Source: Lytechinus pictus
Lineage: Eukaryota; Echinodermata; Echinoidea; Temnopleuroida; Toxopneustidae
Direction: 5' to 3'
NCBI RefSeq assembly: GCF_037042905.1
Contig: NC_087254.1
Location: 14,121,103-14,185,102 of the forward strand
Length of the DNA: 64,000 bases
Below the pieces are notes generated by a model, which saw only the letters and a program-made list of their open reading frames with translations, was not told where the DNA came from and searched no databases. The position numbers were made by a program, and so were the translations under genes. Shown one piece after another: positions 44,600 to 55,117 of this stretch. How positions within the stretch are numbered: position 1 is the first letter of the stretch; every line of letters begins with the position of its first letter.

Positions 44600-45670
44600 A
44601 CATTTTATTTTTGTTTTTTTATATTGAGTTTAAGTTACAATAATTAATATGCTTTAATTTCTTTGACTGAGTGTGACTGTGGTGTGGATCATGTTTGAGT
44701 CGCACAAAAAATACTTTTACGTGGGTGGGGGCTCGGGGCGATTTCACTCCTGCCCCCGAAATGTGAAAAAATATTCGTGTTGTAAATGTGTTGGCATGCC
44801 GGGCTGAGGGTAGCCATCAATAAAAAAGAAATATTTTGGGGGCTTAATTTTTTAATCAAATTGATTAATTTTAGGCCTATTTATTTTTTTTACATTTTAT
44901 TTTTGTTTTTTTATATTGAGTTTAAGTTACAATAATTAATATGCTTTAATTTCTTTGACTCTGAGTGTGACTGTGGTATGGATGTTTGAGTCGCACAAAA
45001 TATACTTTAACGTGGGTGGGGGCTCGGGGCGATTTCACTCCTGCCCCCGAAATGTGAAAAAATATTTGTGGTGTAGCTGTGTTGGCATGCCGGGCTGAGG
45101 GTAGCCATCAATAAAAAATGTTCATTTGGGGGCTTAATTTTTTATTGAATTAATTATTTTTAGGTCTATTTTTTATATCCTTTTTTTTTTTACTGAGTTT
45201 CGCTGGTGTAGAGCTGAGATTTAAGTTGCAATAATTATGCTTCAATTTGGTGGCGTACGCAGGGGGTGGTTACAGGCGTTCAATCACCCTAAAAAAAAAT
45301 TATACCCATTCCCCGGCCCCCCTAATTTTTTTTTTTGGGGGGGGGTTTGTTTGTTTGCTTGTCAATATTTTGGGAGGAAACGACCTAAAATTGGTGGTAA
45401 AGAACTTTTTTTTTCTTTTGTTGATCAACATTTCATTCAGCTTGACCCCCCTTAAAAAATCCTGCGTATGCTCCTGCTTCAATTTCTTTGACTTTGTGGT
45501 GTGGAAATTTGAGTCACGGAAAAAATACTTATGTGGGGCTCGGAGTATTTTCACTCCTGCCCCCGAAATGTGAAAATGTTCTAGGTGTATCTGTGTGGGC
45601 ATGCCAGGCTGAGGGTAGCCATCAATAAAAAAATGTTTTATTTGGGGGCTTAATTTTTAATCAAATTAAT
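44600..45670. repeat. 292-bp tandem unit, about three copies
   Basis: Units begin ACATTTTATTTTTGTTTTTT at 44600 and 44892 and contain GGCTCGGGGCGATTTCACTC, CTGCCCCCGAAATGTGAAAA and GGCATGCCGGGCTGAGGGTA. A third, diverged copy starts near 45191 and is split by an insertion at 45249-45475. A further one to one and a half units lie inverted in the right arm (48503-48960). Confidence 0.8.
45249..45475. mobile_element. 227-bp insertion inside the third tandem unit
   Basis: GGTGGCGTACGCAGGGG at the left and CCTGCGTATGCTCCT at the right are inverted ends; a G run and TTGCTTGTCAATATTTT lie inside. GCTTCAATTT is duplicated on both sides (45239-45248, 45476-45485), and the neighbouring tandem units show the uninterrupted sequence. 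Confidence 0.85.
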
Positions 45671-45949
45671 TATTACTTATTTTTATTTTTTACAGGATTT
45701 AAAATAAATTGATGTAATTCATTGTGCCATTCCTTGTTTTTCCCTGATTTACTTTCTTTAATTTTATTTCTTGGTAAGGGTGGATGTCAGGCTGCCAGGG
45801 TGGAATTCAGCCGGAATTGCCAATGGAAGTGGATGTACTTGCACAGTCGTGAGCTTGGAGACTGAAGCCTTGCTCTGCAGTTGTGAATATTTTTTTCAAT
45901 CAAGTTTTAGGGCCACTCGGTCTTATTCCCATTTGAAATATAATCAAGG

Positions 45950-46135
45950 GCGGATCCAAAATTTCCCTACAGGGACGGAGGGCATTTTGTATAGGAATTT
46001 TTTGACAAAAGGTCTTCAATACCAAATCATAATTTTTTCCCAGGAAAAATTTGACAAGCAGTTGCATTTTGAGTACCTCTCAAGGGGGGGGGGGGGGGCG
46101 GAATGTGCCCCCCCCCCCTCGATTTGCCATGGAAC
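45950..46135. repeat. Partial GGATCC-family element
   Basis: GGGCGGATCCAAAATTTCCC at the left, GAAAAATTTGACAAGCA inside and a G/C-run block (46085-46120) at the right match the family; the right terminus is not recognisable (CCTCGATTTGCC). Confidence 0.5.
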
Positions 46136-46754
46136 TAATGTCCATTTCATTTAGTTTGTAATTTTTTACAGGAGGAAAGAATAGAGTTAGAAGTTTTGTG
46201 TTTTGTATTTTTACCAATTATTGTTTATTCAATATAAAATGTATTTAATTTAGTATTGTTCCAAAATGCATCACTTAATCACTTAATTAACTTGTTTAAA
46301 TTTTAAATGTAAACCTGAATAAAAATGAATTGTGAACTTTGAATAAATAGAAATATACATGTATATGTTATATTCTGTAAATTGTAATATTTTATCTCCA
46401 TTCTTATCTTATCATTGTCTCCCTTTCTCATTATGTTCATCACTCTCATTTCAATTAAATTTATATTCTATTACTGGTATAAAAAAAGACAACAATACTA
46501 AACACTGATACATCGATCAATAGAAAAAACAAAGAAAAAGAGGGAAAATACAAAGAAATGACAGGTACATGGAAGGGGGGGGGTAGCAACAAATCATACT
46601 TGTCTGTGTTTTAAAAACAGGAGAAGGGTGGTCAATACGATATTGCAAAGAGCAACTATGAAGAGGGTTTTGTTTTTATCAAATAATTTTTGCAGTTCCT
46701 TTGGAGTGATGTTGTTTTTGTTTTTCTTTGAATAGAATATCACCCATTCTACAC

Positions 46755-47232
46755 TGAAAACCAAAATTGGTCGCCAGACTAGCTTAAAGTTAGTCCAAAT
46801 GGTGCCCACCTGGACTAGCTTTAAGTTAGTCTGCTTTGCTGGACTAGCATGATGGACTAGTTTTGCTTAGTCCATCTTGCTAGACTAGCCTTTCATTAGT
46901 CGGTTGACTAGCATGTTCCTAGTCAAGCGACCAGTTTAACGTTAGTCATGCAAGCCTGACTAGTTTGATGCTAGTCCAGCGACTAGTTATTGGTTAGTCT
47001 AGTGAGCTGGACTAACATATAGCTAGTCGCTCGACTAGTTATTGACTAGTTTTAAGTTGGTCCAAATGGTGCCCATTTGGACTAACTTCAAGTTAGTCTT
47101 GCTGCTGGACTAACATGATGTTAGTCCACCAAGCTGGACTAGGTTGCTGAACTAGCATGTTTCGGTACGTCAAGCTGGACTAGGTTGCATTACTAGCATG
47201 ACAGACTAACTTGACGGACTAGCCATGAATGA
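46755..47232. repeat. GGACTAGC/GCTAGTCC palindromic-word array
   Basis: About 480 bp in which GACTAGC, CTAGTCC, TTAGTC and GACTAAC recur every 15-25 bp in both orientations; TTAAGTTAGTCCAAATGGTG occurs twice (46790, 47060 region). No terminal repeat could be fixed. It lies inside the 5.7-kb foldback element. Confidence 0.65.
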
Positions 47233-47239
47233 TCCAGAA

Positions 47240-48400
47240 AACCTAGCCGTGCCTTCAGACGTTCCGACCACGTTGCTAGACATCGCTAAGTTAGGAAGGA
47301 AAATATTTTCGAGGAACAAAATATGAAATCAAGAAAATTTGTAATTTCATTTACAGTAATAATACAGTTTTATTATCCAAATATCATATATTTCCAAGAC
47401 ATGAAAAGTAATATCACATCATCAAAATAATGGCATCCAGATGGGCTAAAGCATTTACCACATTCTAGACAAATTATTTTTCACTTAAGTAGAAAAAATA
47501 CCTCCTTGACAGTATTAATCAATGCATTCTTTAAAATAAATTGTTTGTGAATTTGTTATTTGTTCACAAGAAAATAATATCAATCTTATATCATCTGACT
47601 GCAAATGAAATTGAACTTCCAAACATAATGCAAAATCTAACCTATTTACTTTTCCAAATGAAGATGATCCTTCTAGATTTAAACATAACATAATTTAAGG
47701 ACGTGCAGTTTAATGCGCACTACATTCTATGATTATTTGAAGATTTGTTTTTCTTTTAACAAGGTTATGTAAACCATCATATTCAAATTCCTTCTTTCAA
47801 TGTATAAAATGAGATAAAAAAATCTTTACAAAATATATAACAAAAGAAAGTAGAAGAAAAAGAACATATCCACTAGCGTACCTACGGGGGGCAGACTGCC
47901 CCCCACCCACTGACGAGTCAAAACTGATACCTGGCCCGCTCCTTTGAACTTGAAGACCTTTTTTTGCTTGTCAATTTTTTTTGGCGGACGAATTTGACGC
48001 CACTGTACATCTTTGAATAAATCGTAGATTTAAAAAAACGGTAAAAAAGTAACAGAGGAAAGAAACGAATAAAGTATTAAATACTAAATATTCAAAATCA
48101 ATACACTGAGCATAGTTTGCATGGACATTCCAGTGGAATCCCCACTCTAGACTGGCCTGAACTTGAAAACATTAGAAAAGCGTTTTCTAGAGAAAGAGTG
48201 GTCTCTTCAATAAAAAAAAAAACTGAGTTAAAAGAGAGCCCTGTATACAACAAGTGAAACGTCTCTGGCAGTCTCACCTGCTTTACACGATTCAATATAG
48301 CAGCAGTGCCCGGGAGCAGTGCTGACTTTGAAAACTACTATAAAATAGTTATTCAAAATTAGTTATTCAACAAATACCCCCAAATGGCCAAAGTTCATTG
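47240..48400. other. AT-rich core of the 5.7-kb foldback
   Basis: No transposase-like frame was found. A degraded G-run element (CTAGCGTACCTACGGGGGGC, TTTTTGCTTGTCAATTTTTT) lies at 47873-47990. A TGACCTTTGACCT motif (48412-48424) sits just before the right arm. Confidence 0.5.
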
Positions 48401-50410
48401 ACCTTATTGAATGACCTTTGACCTTAATCATGTGACCTGAAACTTGCTGCAGGATGTTCAGTGATACTTGATTGTCCAAGTTTCATGAAGTTTCAGGAGT
48501 GAACCGTCCCGAGCCCCCACCCACGTAAAAGTATTTTTTGTGCGACTCAAACATCCACACCAGTCACACTCAAAGTCAAAGAAATTGAAGCATATTGATT
48601 ATTGCAACTTAAAACTCGGCTCTCTACACCAGAGAAAGTCAATATAAAAACAGAAATAAAATGTAAAAAAAATAAATAGGCCTAAAATTAATCAATTTGA
48701 TTAAAAAATTAAGCCCCCAAAATATTTTTTTTTTATTGATGGCTACCCTCAGCCCGGCATGCCAACACATTTACAACACAAATATTTTTTCACATTTTGG
48801 GGGCAGGAGTGAAATCGCCCCGAGCCCCCACCCACGTAAAAGTATTTTTTGTGCGACTCAAACATCCACACCACAGCTCAGTCACACTCAGTCTCAGTCA
48901 AAGAAATTAAAGCATATTAAATTATTACAATCTTAAAGCTCTACACCAGGGAAAATCAATATAGAAAAAAAAATATATATATATCTATTTACACAAAAAA
49001 AGGCAGAGCCTATACGACACTGCCAAGCTTCAAGCTGTAGTTCACTCTCTCACTCAGTCAAGCTCAGCTCTTTGACTGTGCACGCCCACTTCCATTGGGG
49101 ATTCGGGCTGAATCCCACCCCGCCAGTTTAGGCGGCCAAGCTACGTAGAATTGCGATGAAGAGCAGCGGACCGTTCATCGGTTGTTCGCTTCTTACGACC
49201 AGAGAGAAAAGGTGAAAAACTTTAAGAAAATCGTGCAAATACTCCAAATTTTATCCTTTTGATGAGAAAATGGAGTTAATGGAATACAAGAAAGTCCATC
49301 TTCTGCGATAAAAGTGGTAACTTGAGGAGAAATGATCACAAAATCAAGTCAGTTGTTGAGCGGGGCCGAGCCGAGCACCTACACAGTTAATACACGCGCG
49401 CCTATGGGAATCGCGAGCTGTCGAAAAACGCCTAAAATCACACTTTTTTATTTATTTCAGCGAAAAAAAAGTAATAGAAAGTGAAGAACATTACCATCAG
49501 ACCATATCTCTAGAAAATCTTTACAAGAAATTTCGAAATGACGGAAAAATAGACGCAAATTTGTGAAAAAAAAATATCGTAATGGGTGGGACAACTCGGC
49601 CCGCGGTCCGAGATGTCCCGTGGTCCGAGTTGTCCCGACCCCTGGTATAACGACACGAAGGCGATCAGTCCAAACAAGTCCCGAATACTGTAAGAATTGT
49701 TCATTTTATCGTATCTTTGGGGTTATTTACTAGAAGGTTATTTAGAAAAATCAAATACCGGTAGAGTAAACTGCACTTTTAAAATGCGGAATGTGTATCA
49801 TACTTTTGTTTTTTGACGCATTCTAGAGTTTAGACACTTATAATCAATGATAATATATCATAAAGCCAAATGTGTAGTCCCATACGTAGGGTATGGATGG
49901 GGTGTTGAAAGAAAATACCTGCTAATGCTATTGCATTCAAATTTCAAGACAATTACAATTTAAAAAAATACAAATAATAATGGGGAGGAGGTCTAACTTT
50001 ATATCTATTCTGTTCCAATTTCAAAATTGATAGATCAAGTTTAACTGCAGCAAATCAGGTTACACTTCAGTCTTCAATCTAGACAGCTGGCAGCCGTCTG
50101 TTTCGAGGAGTTTTTTAACTTTTTTTTTTAAATTTAAATTTCTCCTCGTACACAGACGGCTCGCTAGCGTGCAGCCACCATTAGGGGACTTGCAATGCAA
50201 AATCCCCCCGTCGGGGCTCTTCAATTTTTGTCTTTAATGAATAAAAATTTTGAAAATTAACGCGACCAAAATGCAAATTAATATTCCCTCTTGGCATTAA
50301 TTGCCAAAAAACGGAGAAAAATCAAGTTAAAAGGAACAAAAACAGTGACTTACCTCGGCTGTCGCGCAAATTCACTTCCCCGTTTTATCCGATCTTAAGT
50401 ACATAAACAT

Positions 50411-50707
50411 ATGGCCATTGAGTCCCCTGTACAGATCGCGCTAGAACTTCGGTCTCTGTATTTGGTGAGTGAAGCCAACAGAGTTCAGCTGAACAACCAA
50501 CATAACAGAGACCGAAGCTTTTGGTCTAACTTCAATCATGTTTCCAGAAAGAATGCTGAGTCAGTGAGTGAAGTGATGGTAGCTGCAGCCACTCTAAGCA
50601 CCAAGGCTATTAATTCCTGTGTTAAAAAAGTGAGTGCACGCGAATTAAATGTTGGACTTAAATTACTTGATCTTACCATGGAGCTCCATGACGAAATATG
50701 TTCTTAA
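50411..50707 (+). CDS. Candidate 98-aa ORF in a duplicated locus
   Basis: A continuous ATG-to-TAA frame begins MAIESPVQIALELRSLYLVS and ends LLDLTMELHDEICS. Composition is protein-like (mixed, helical, no low complexity) and I do not recognise it. The 5' portion has a related copy at 54313-54428, where the frame is broken by a stop after about 8 codons. The ORF overlaps an inverted repeat (CTTCGGTCTCTGT / ACAGAGACCGAAG) and lies opposite a possible minus-strand exon, so it may be incidental. Confidence 0.3.
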   Translation: MAIESPVQIALELRSLYLVSEANRVQLNNQHNRDRSFWSNFNHVSRKNAESVSEVMVAAATLSTKAINSCVKKVSARELNVGLKLLDLTMELHDEICS

Positions 50708-50760
50708 ATTAGACTCTAGATATTACTAAATTGAAAAAATGTATAATAGTACTCACCTGG

Positions 50761-50831
50761 TCTTTTCTTGGGGTATTGAAGCCTTTTTGTCCAGAACTTG
50801 CTCAACTTCTGCGGCAAATTTTGTCGCCATA
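50761..50831 (-). CDS. Possible first coding exon (MATKFAAEVEQVLDKK...)
   Basis: On the minus strand an ATG opens MATKFAAEVEQVLDKKASIP then QEKT, ending at ACCAG|GTGAGT, a strong donor. A plausible acceptor TTTAAG lies at about 50709, giving a continuing frame RTYFVMELH before GTAAGA. A second copy at 53282-53357 keeps the ATG, the first 7 codons and the GTGAGT donor but has an in-frame TGA after 13 codons. The product is not recognised; it could be the start of a small gene or part of a repeat. Confidence 0.3.
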
Positions 50832-50999
50832 GGGTTGTGCACATTCTCGTTTAATACTGGTTGTCACGTGACACGGCAATGTCGTTAGGCTGTTTGGCCT
50901 GTATTCAAGGCGTTCTATCCGTTATGATTTTATATTGAATGAAGCTAATTCCATCTGGTATAGGCCCCTATCAAGTCAAAATCGATACAGGGATCGAGA

Positions 51000-52240
51000 G
51001 GGGGGGGGGGGTGGAGCCAAAAATTTCCCAGTCACATGGTATGAAAATGATATTTTTTATGATTGTCCACGATCATTAGGGCAAACCCGTGTGTGGCAGT
51101 ACGGTAGCGTGATGAGTAAAAATAAAATAAAATAAAAGAAAGAAAGAGGGCCAATGTGAATGTAGGCATACATGGCGCGTGGGAATAAAGTTGCTTTATA
51201 TGTTCCAAGCGAGTGAAGCAAGCAAAAAAAAAACTTTTTGTGCAAATCTAAATTTGAGATAGATATCTTAACTTACACTTCCTTTTCTTTTCATTAATTC
51301 CCTTCATTTCTTTTTTATCTTGGTTGTAGAACTTTCGGGGGCCCCTAGGCCTAACCCTTCCATCGTGTACCCCCAGTGCAATATCAGCAGGTGGGTCTCG
51401 ATAACTCTGGATATTTAGCAATTAGACCTATTTATAGAAAAACATAACGTTAATGTTTTGACCCCTTCCCCCCAAAAAGAGGAAAAACAATTATAAACTA
51501 AGTTATATACATCCCCCTTTTCTCATTTCGCTTTTTATTTTCTCTATTCCCTCCTTATTTTTTTTGGGGGGAGGGACCTTTTCGGGGGGCACCGCCCCTA
51601 GCTACGCGCCTACCAGATGAAGAGGCGAGCGAGCAAAACCTTTGTCACTTTTATTACAAATATCAATTTTGCAATAGATTTTGACATAACATTCGGAATT
51701 ATTCTCGCATGCATTTTTCTTTCCTTTTGCTTTTTTATGGCCTTTTATTTCTCTTCCCTTTCTCTTTCTGTCTTTCTTTCTTTCTTTCTTTCTTTCTTTT
51801 CCTTCCTTCATTCCTTTTCTCTTATCCCGTTTTTTTTTTGGTGAAATCCACTGGACCGGGGATCAAGGGCCAGCCTGCATGCCCCCGGCGGTTTACGCCT
51901 CTGCCGTGGATGTAAGCTATATATACGCATGATCTTAATCTTCATTATGATTCAAACTATATAGAGGTGCATCCAAGATTTTCCAAATTAAGTAGGGTGG
52001 GGGGGGGGCGGGGTGAATTTTCTCAAGTAAAATTTGACAACTCCCAAAAAAGGTTCTTACTAAAAAAAAAAAACCGGTCATTATATTGTCTCGCGTAAAG
52101 TTTGACAAGTTAAAAAAAAAATGGTCACTCAAAATGAAAGTCATTTTGTCCGCGTAATATTTGGCAAGCCCCCCCCCCCCCCACAAAAATAAGAAAAGGG
52201 AAAGTCATTTTGTCCACGTGATATTTGGCAACCCCCCCCC

Positions 52241-52273
<33 letters not shown>

Positions 52274-52680
52274 TTTTAACTATAGCAATGATCGAAGGTC
52301 ATTTTGTCTCGCGTAAAATTTGACAATTTTTTTATAAAGTTGTCACTAAAAAAGAAGGTCACCTTTTCCACCGTTATATTTGGCAAGCCCCCACCCCCAT
52401 AAAAAGTTTGTCCCTAAAAGTGATGTATAGAAAGTCATATTGTTAATTTGTTCCCAGTAAAATTTGACAAGCAAAAAAAAGGCAAAAAAGAGAAAAGAAT
52501 ATGAACGAAATATCCCCATTACAAATAATGCTGTGATTCTCATAAGGGAGGGGGGGGCACATAACTAGTATTAACAAAATATTTAATTCCAAAATGTTTA
52601 CTATAAATCTCAAAAGGGGGAACGGGCAGAAATGCTCACCCCAACCCCCCCCCCCCCCCCGCCACTGATTCCAATCAATA
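51000..52680. repeat. G/C-run elements, several degraded copies
   Basis: Repeated cassettes of a C or G run, TTTGACAA(G/C) and a poly-A or poly-T run (for example AAAATTTGACAAGC then AAAAAAA at 52461; TATTTGGCAAGCCCCC at 52158 and 52378) dominate. TAGCTACGCGCCTACC (51598) and GGTTTACGCCTCTGCC (51888) look like element ends. A (TTTC)n tract lies at 51770-51800. No gene was seen. Confidence 0.5.
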
Positions 52681-53044
52681 ATGACTTTTCTCTGCAATAC
52701 TGATGCTTTGAAATCAAGATACTGAAGATTGATACGCTTAACATAAATTATGAACGTCTGACAAAAAGATAACCAACGTATCACCTGACCGATCAGCTGA
52801 CCAGTACGCGTATTACTTCGGAGTTGATCACTCGTCGCAGCTGTGTGGAACGCTCACCGAAAATCAACAAAAAGGGCCTGAAATGTAAGTTTAACAATAA
52901 TTGATTTTAATTTCAACTATTTTTACAACTAAATAAAGGTTTGCCGTCCGAATGAAAGGTATATCGGATAACTCTAACTTGTATTAAGGTGTACATTTAC
53001 CAAAGTCTTGGGTTGGAAATCAGAACAGCATTGTCCAACCCATA

Positions 53045-53140
53045 ATTTGGGTAATGTCGCCTATGAGGTCCATACATGTTAATGTTTGGACCTCATTGGT
53101 ACTAGGAGTGGCTGCAGCCCACTCTAGGCGACACCCCAAT
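53045..53140. repeat. Nested palindrome, second copy at 53945-54005
   Basis: TGTCGCCTATGAGGTCCATACA is followed by TGTTTGGACCTCATTGG and GAGTGGCTGCAGCCCACTC, closing with TAGGCGACA, so three inverted pairs are nested or adjacent. The 53945 copy keeps the first two parts only. Confidence 0.6.
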
Positions 53141-53281
53141 ACTTACCCGTGTTAATAAACTGGGACTCCACTCACGCGCATTTGGGCCGCCCTAGCTTAG
53201 AACTAAGCAATATTATCTAGAAATTGTTAAACTGTAGTCTTCAAATATGTTCTATTAAATTGATAATGTTTAATCGGTACT

Positions 53282-53357
53282 CACCGGTTCTTTTGTTGCA
53301 TTTTCAGACCATTTCTCACAATTCTTCGTAAATATTTGCGGCAAATTTTGTCGCCAT
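53282..53357 (-). pseudogene. Second copy of the MATKFAA exon, interrupted
   Basis: The minus-strand text starts ATGGCGACAAAATTTGCCGC exactly as in the copy at 50831, then diverges and reaches TGA after 13 codons, although the donor CCG|GTGAGTAC is conserved. The downstream acceptor-like TTTAATAG|AACATATTT is also shared with the first copy. This supports a duplicated transcribed unit with one damaged copy. Confidence 0.35.
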
Positions 53358-54439
53358 AGACAGCTATACGTCCATCTTTATTAATAAATGGAGCGCCCTT
53401 TACGATAGTTGTTAATGCCGCGGAGAAATCGTTAGGCATTTTGGCCTGTGTTCAAGGCGTTCTTTCTGTTTTATTTTTTATATTGAAGATTGTGCATTTG
53501 TTGAATAGCGCCGTCTACGTCAGGTATGAGATCGAGTGTATAAATACACTCTTCCAAAATAATTATGATTCCGACCTGGCGCTGTTTAACTTCAATCTCT
53601 TTCACCTAAATTAGCGATGAATGCTAGCATTATAAAATATATAGGTATTATTAACGTCTGACGAAAAGAATAACCAACCGATCAGCTGACGAGAACGCGA
53701 ATCACGTGATCTTCATATCAGCTTCGATCGCGAGTCAGAAGTGAAGAGCAACTGCCCAGAAAATCAGGAAAAAGCCGTGAAAATGTAAGTTCCCCTTCAT
53801 TTCTTTCATTTTTTGGTTGTTGCTAACGATGCATTTACACTATAAAATTATAATTTAAATAAGAGAAAGGAATATAGCTTGTACTTGTGATATAATATAG
53901 AAATATCCTGTTCTCAGGTATTTCTAACCAAAAATACTACTGATGTCGCCTATGAGGTCCATACATGTAATGTTTGGACCTCATTGGTACTAGGAGTGCT
54001 GCAGCTGTCTGTTTTGAGGAGTTTTTAAAAACATTTTTTAATTTCTCCTCGTACACAGACGGCTTGCGATTGTGCAGCCGCCATTAGGGGGTTAACAATA
54101 CAAAATCCCCCCGACGGGGCTCATCGATTCTTGTCTTTATTTTATAAAAATGTATAAAAAGAACTGGACCAAAATAAAGATTATTATTCCGTTTTGTCCT
54201 GAAATGCACCAAAACGCGATAAAAATTAACTTAAAGGAAAAAAACAGTGACTTACTTCGGCTGTCGCGCAACTCTTACTTCCCTGGTATATCCGAAGTTA
54301 ATACATAAGCATATGGCCATTGAGTCCCTGTACAGATCGAGTTAGACCTTCGGTGTCTGTAATTGGTGAGTGGAGCCAACGGAGTTCAGTGGAACAACCA
54401 ATCTAACAGAGACTGAAGCTTTTGGTATAGGTATGAACT

Positions 54440-55106
54440 ACCTCGGGCGATGTTCGGGCAGGCTCCACTTCGCTACCGCTACACTCCGCTCCACCTACCC
54501 GAACATCGGGACCGTAAACCATTTTGGATATACTGAGTCACAAAGGTGGGATGGCAATCATGATAATCGTAAAAATCAAACAAAAAAAATATAACGAAAA
54601 AGATGATTGAATTAATATCTTACTCTACACCCGTATTTCACTCCGTTTCCATCCTCCGGTTATCCTCAAAATTGGTGATTTTGGGCCAGTATCAAATTCC
54701 TCACACGTATTATTCACGGCCGATTTCAAAGCGTTGTATGCAACGAACGTAGAGGGCAGCAACACACATCAGTGTTGCTATTATTAGGATCAGGTCCACT
54801 CGATACGCGTTTTGAAATCGGCTGTGAATAATACGTGCGAGGAATTTGATACTGGCCCAAAATCACCAATTTTGAGGATAACCGGAGGATGGAAACGGAG
54901 TGAAATACGGGTGTAGAGTAAGATATTAAGTCAATCATCTTTTTCGTTATATTTTTTTTGTTTGATTTTTACGATTATCATGATTGCCATCCCACCTTTG
55001 TGACTCGGTATATCCGAAAGGGTTCACGGTCCCGATGTTCGGGTAGGTGGAGCGGAGTGTAGCGGTAGTGAAGTGGAGTGGAGCCTGCACGAACATCGCC
55101 CGAGGT
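54440..55106. mobile_element. 667-bp near-perfect foldback with 11-bp target duplication
   Basis: The arms 54440-54745 and about 54800-55106 are inverted copies with few differences (ACCTCGGGCGATGTTCGGGC ... CTCAAAATTGGTGATTTTGG). Each arm end folds again (GATGTTCGGGCAGG / CCTACCCGAACATC). AGGTATGAACT flanks both sides (54429-54439, 55107-55117). Confidence 0.9.
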
Positions 55107-55117
55107 AGGTATGAACT

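Larger units (their letters stand above)
43926..49642. mobile_element. 5.7-kb foldback element with >1-kb inverted arms and 11-bp target duplication
   Basis: The left arm (43926 to about 44880 and beyond) is repeated inverted at about 48500-49642 with high identity, including TTCACCTTTTCTCTCTGGTC and GCCTAAACTGGCGGGGTGGG. The ends carry GGGACAACTCGGACC in direct and inverted copies. TGGTATAACGA lies on both sides (43915-43925, 49643-49653). Inside the left arm a 292-bp unit is tandemly repeated. The central 2.5 kb contains other repeats and no transposase-like frame. Confidence 0.88.
50000..54428. repeat. Duplicated locus (about 50.0-51.0 kb and 52.7-54.4 kb)
   Basis: Shared blocks include a hairpin CAGCCGTCTGT...CTCCTCGTACACAGACGGCT with CAAAATCCCCCCG (50095-50225, 54010-54125), CAGTGACTTAC(C/T)TCGGCTGTCGCGCAA (50345, 54247), ATGGCCATTGAGTCCC (50411, 54313), ATGGCGACAAAATTTGCCGC on minus (50831, 53357) and TTTGGCCTGT.TTCAAGGCGTTCT (50896, 53441). 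A second pair on the plus strand, GATCAGCTGACC...AAATGTAAGT, lies at 52790-52895 and 53670-53790. Confidence 0.6.

Noticed and set aside
46594..46809. 71-codon hydrophobic minus-strand ORF
   Set aside because: Short, lysine/leucine-rich reading of AT-rich DNA inside the foldback; no supporting splice or family evidence.
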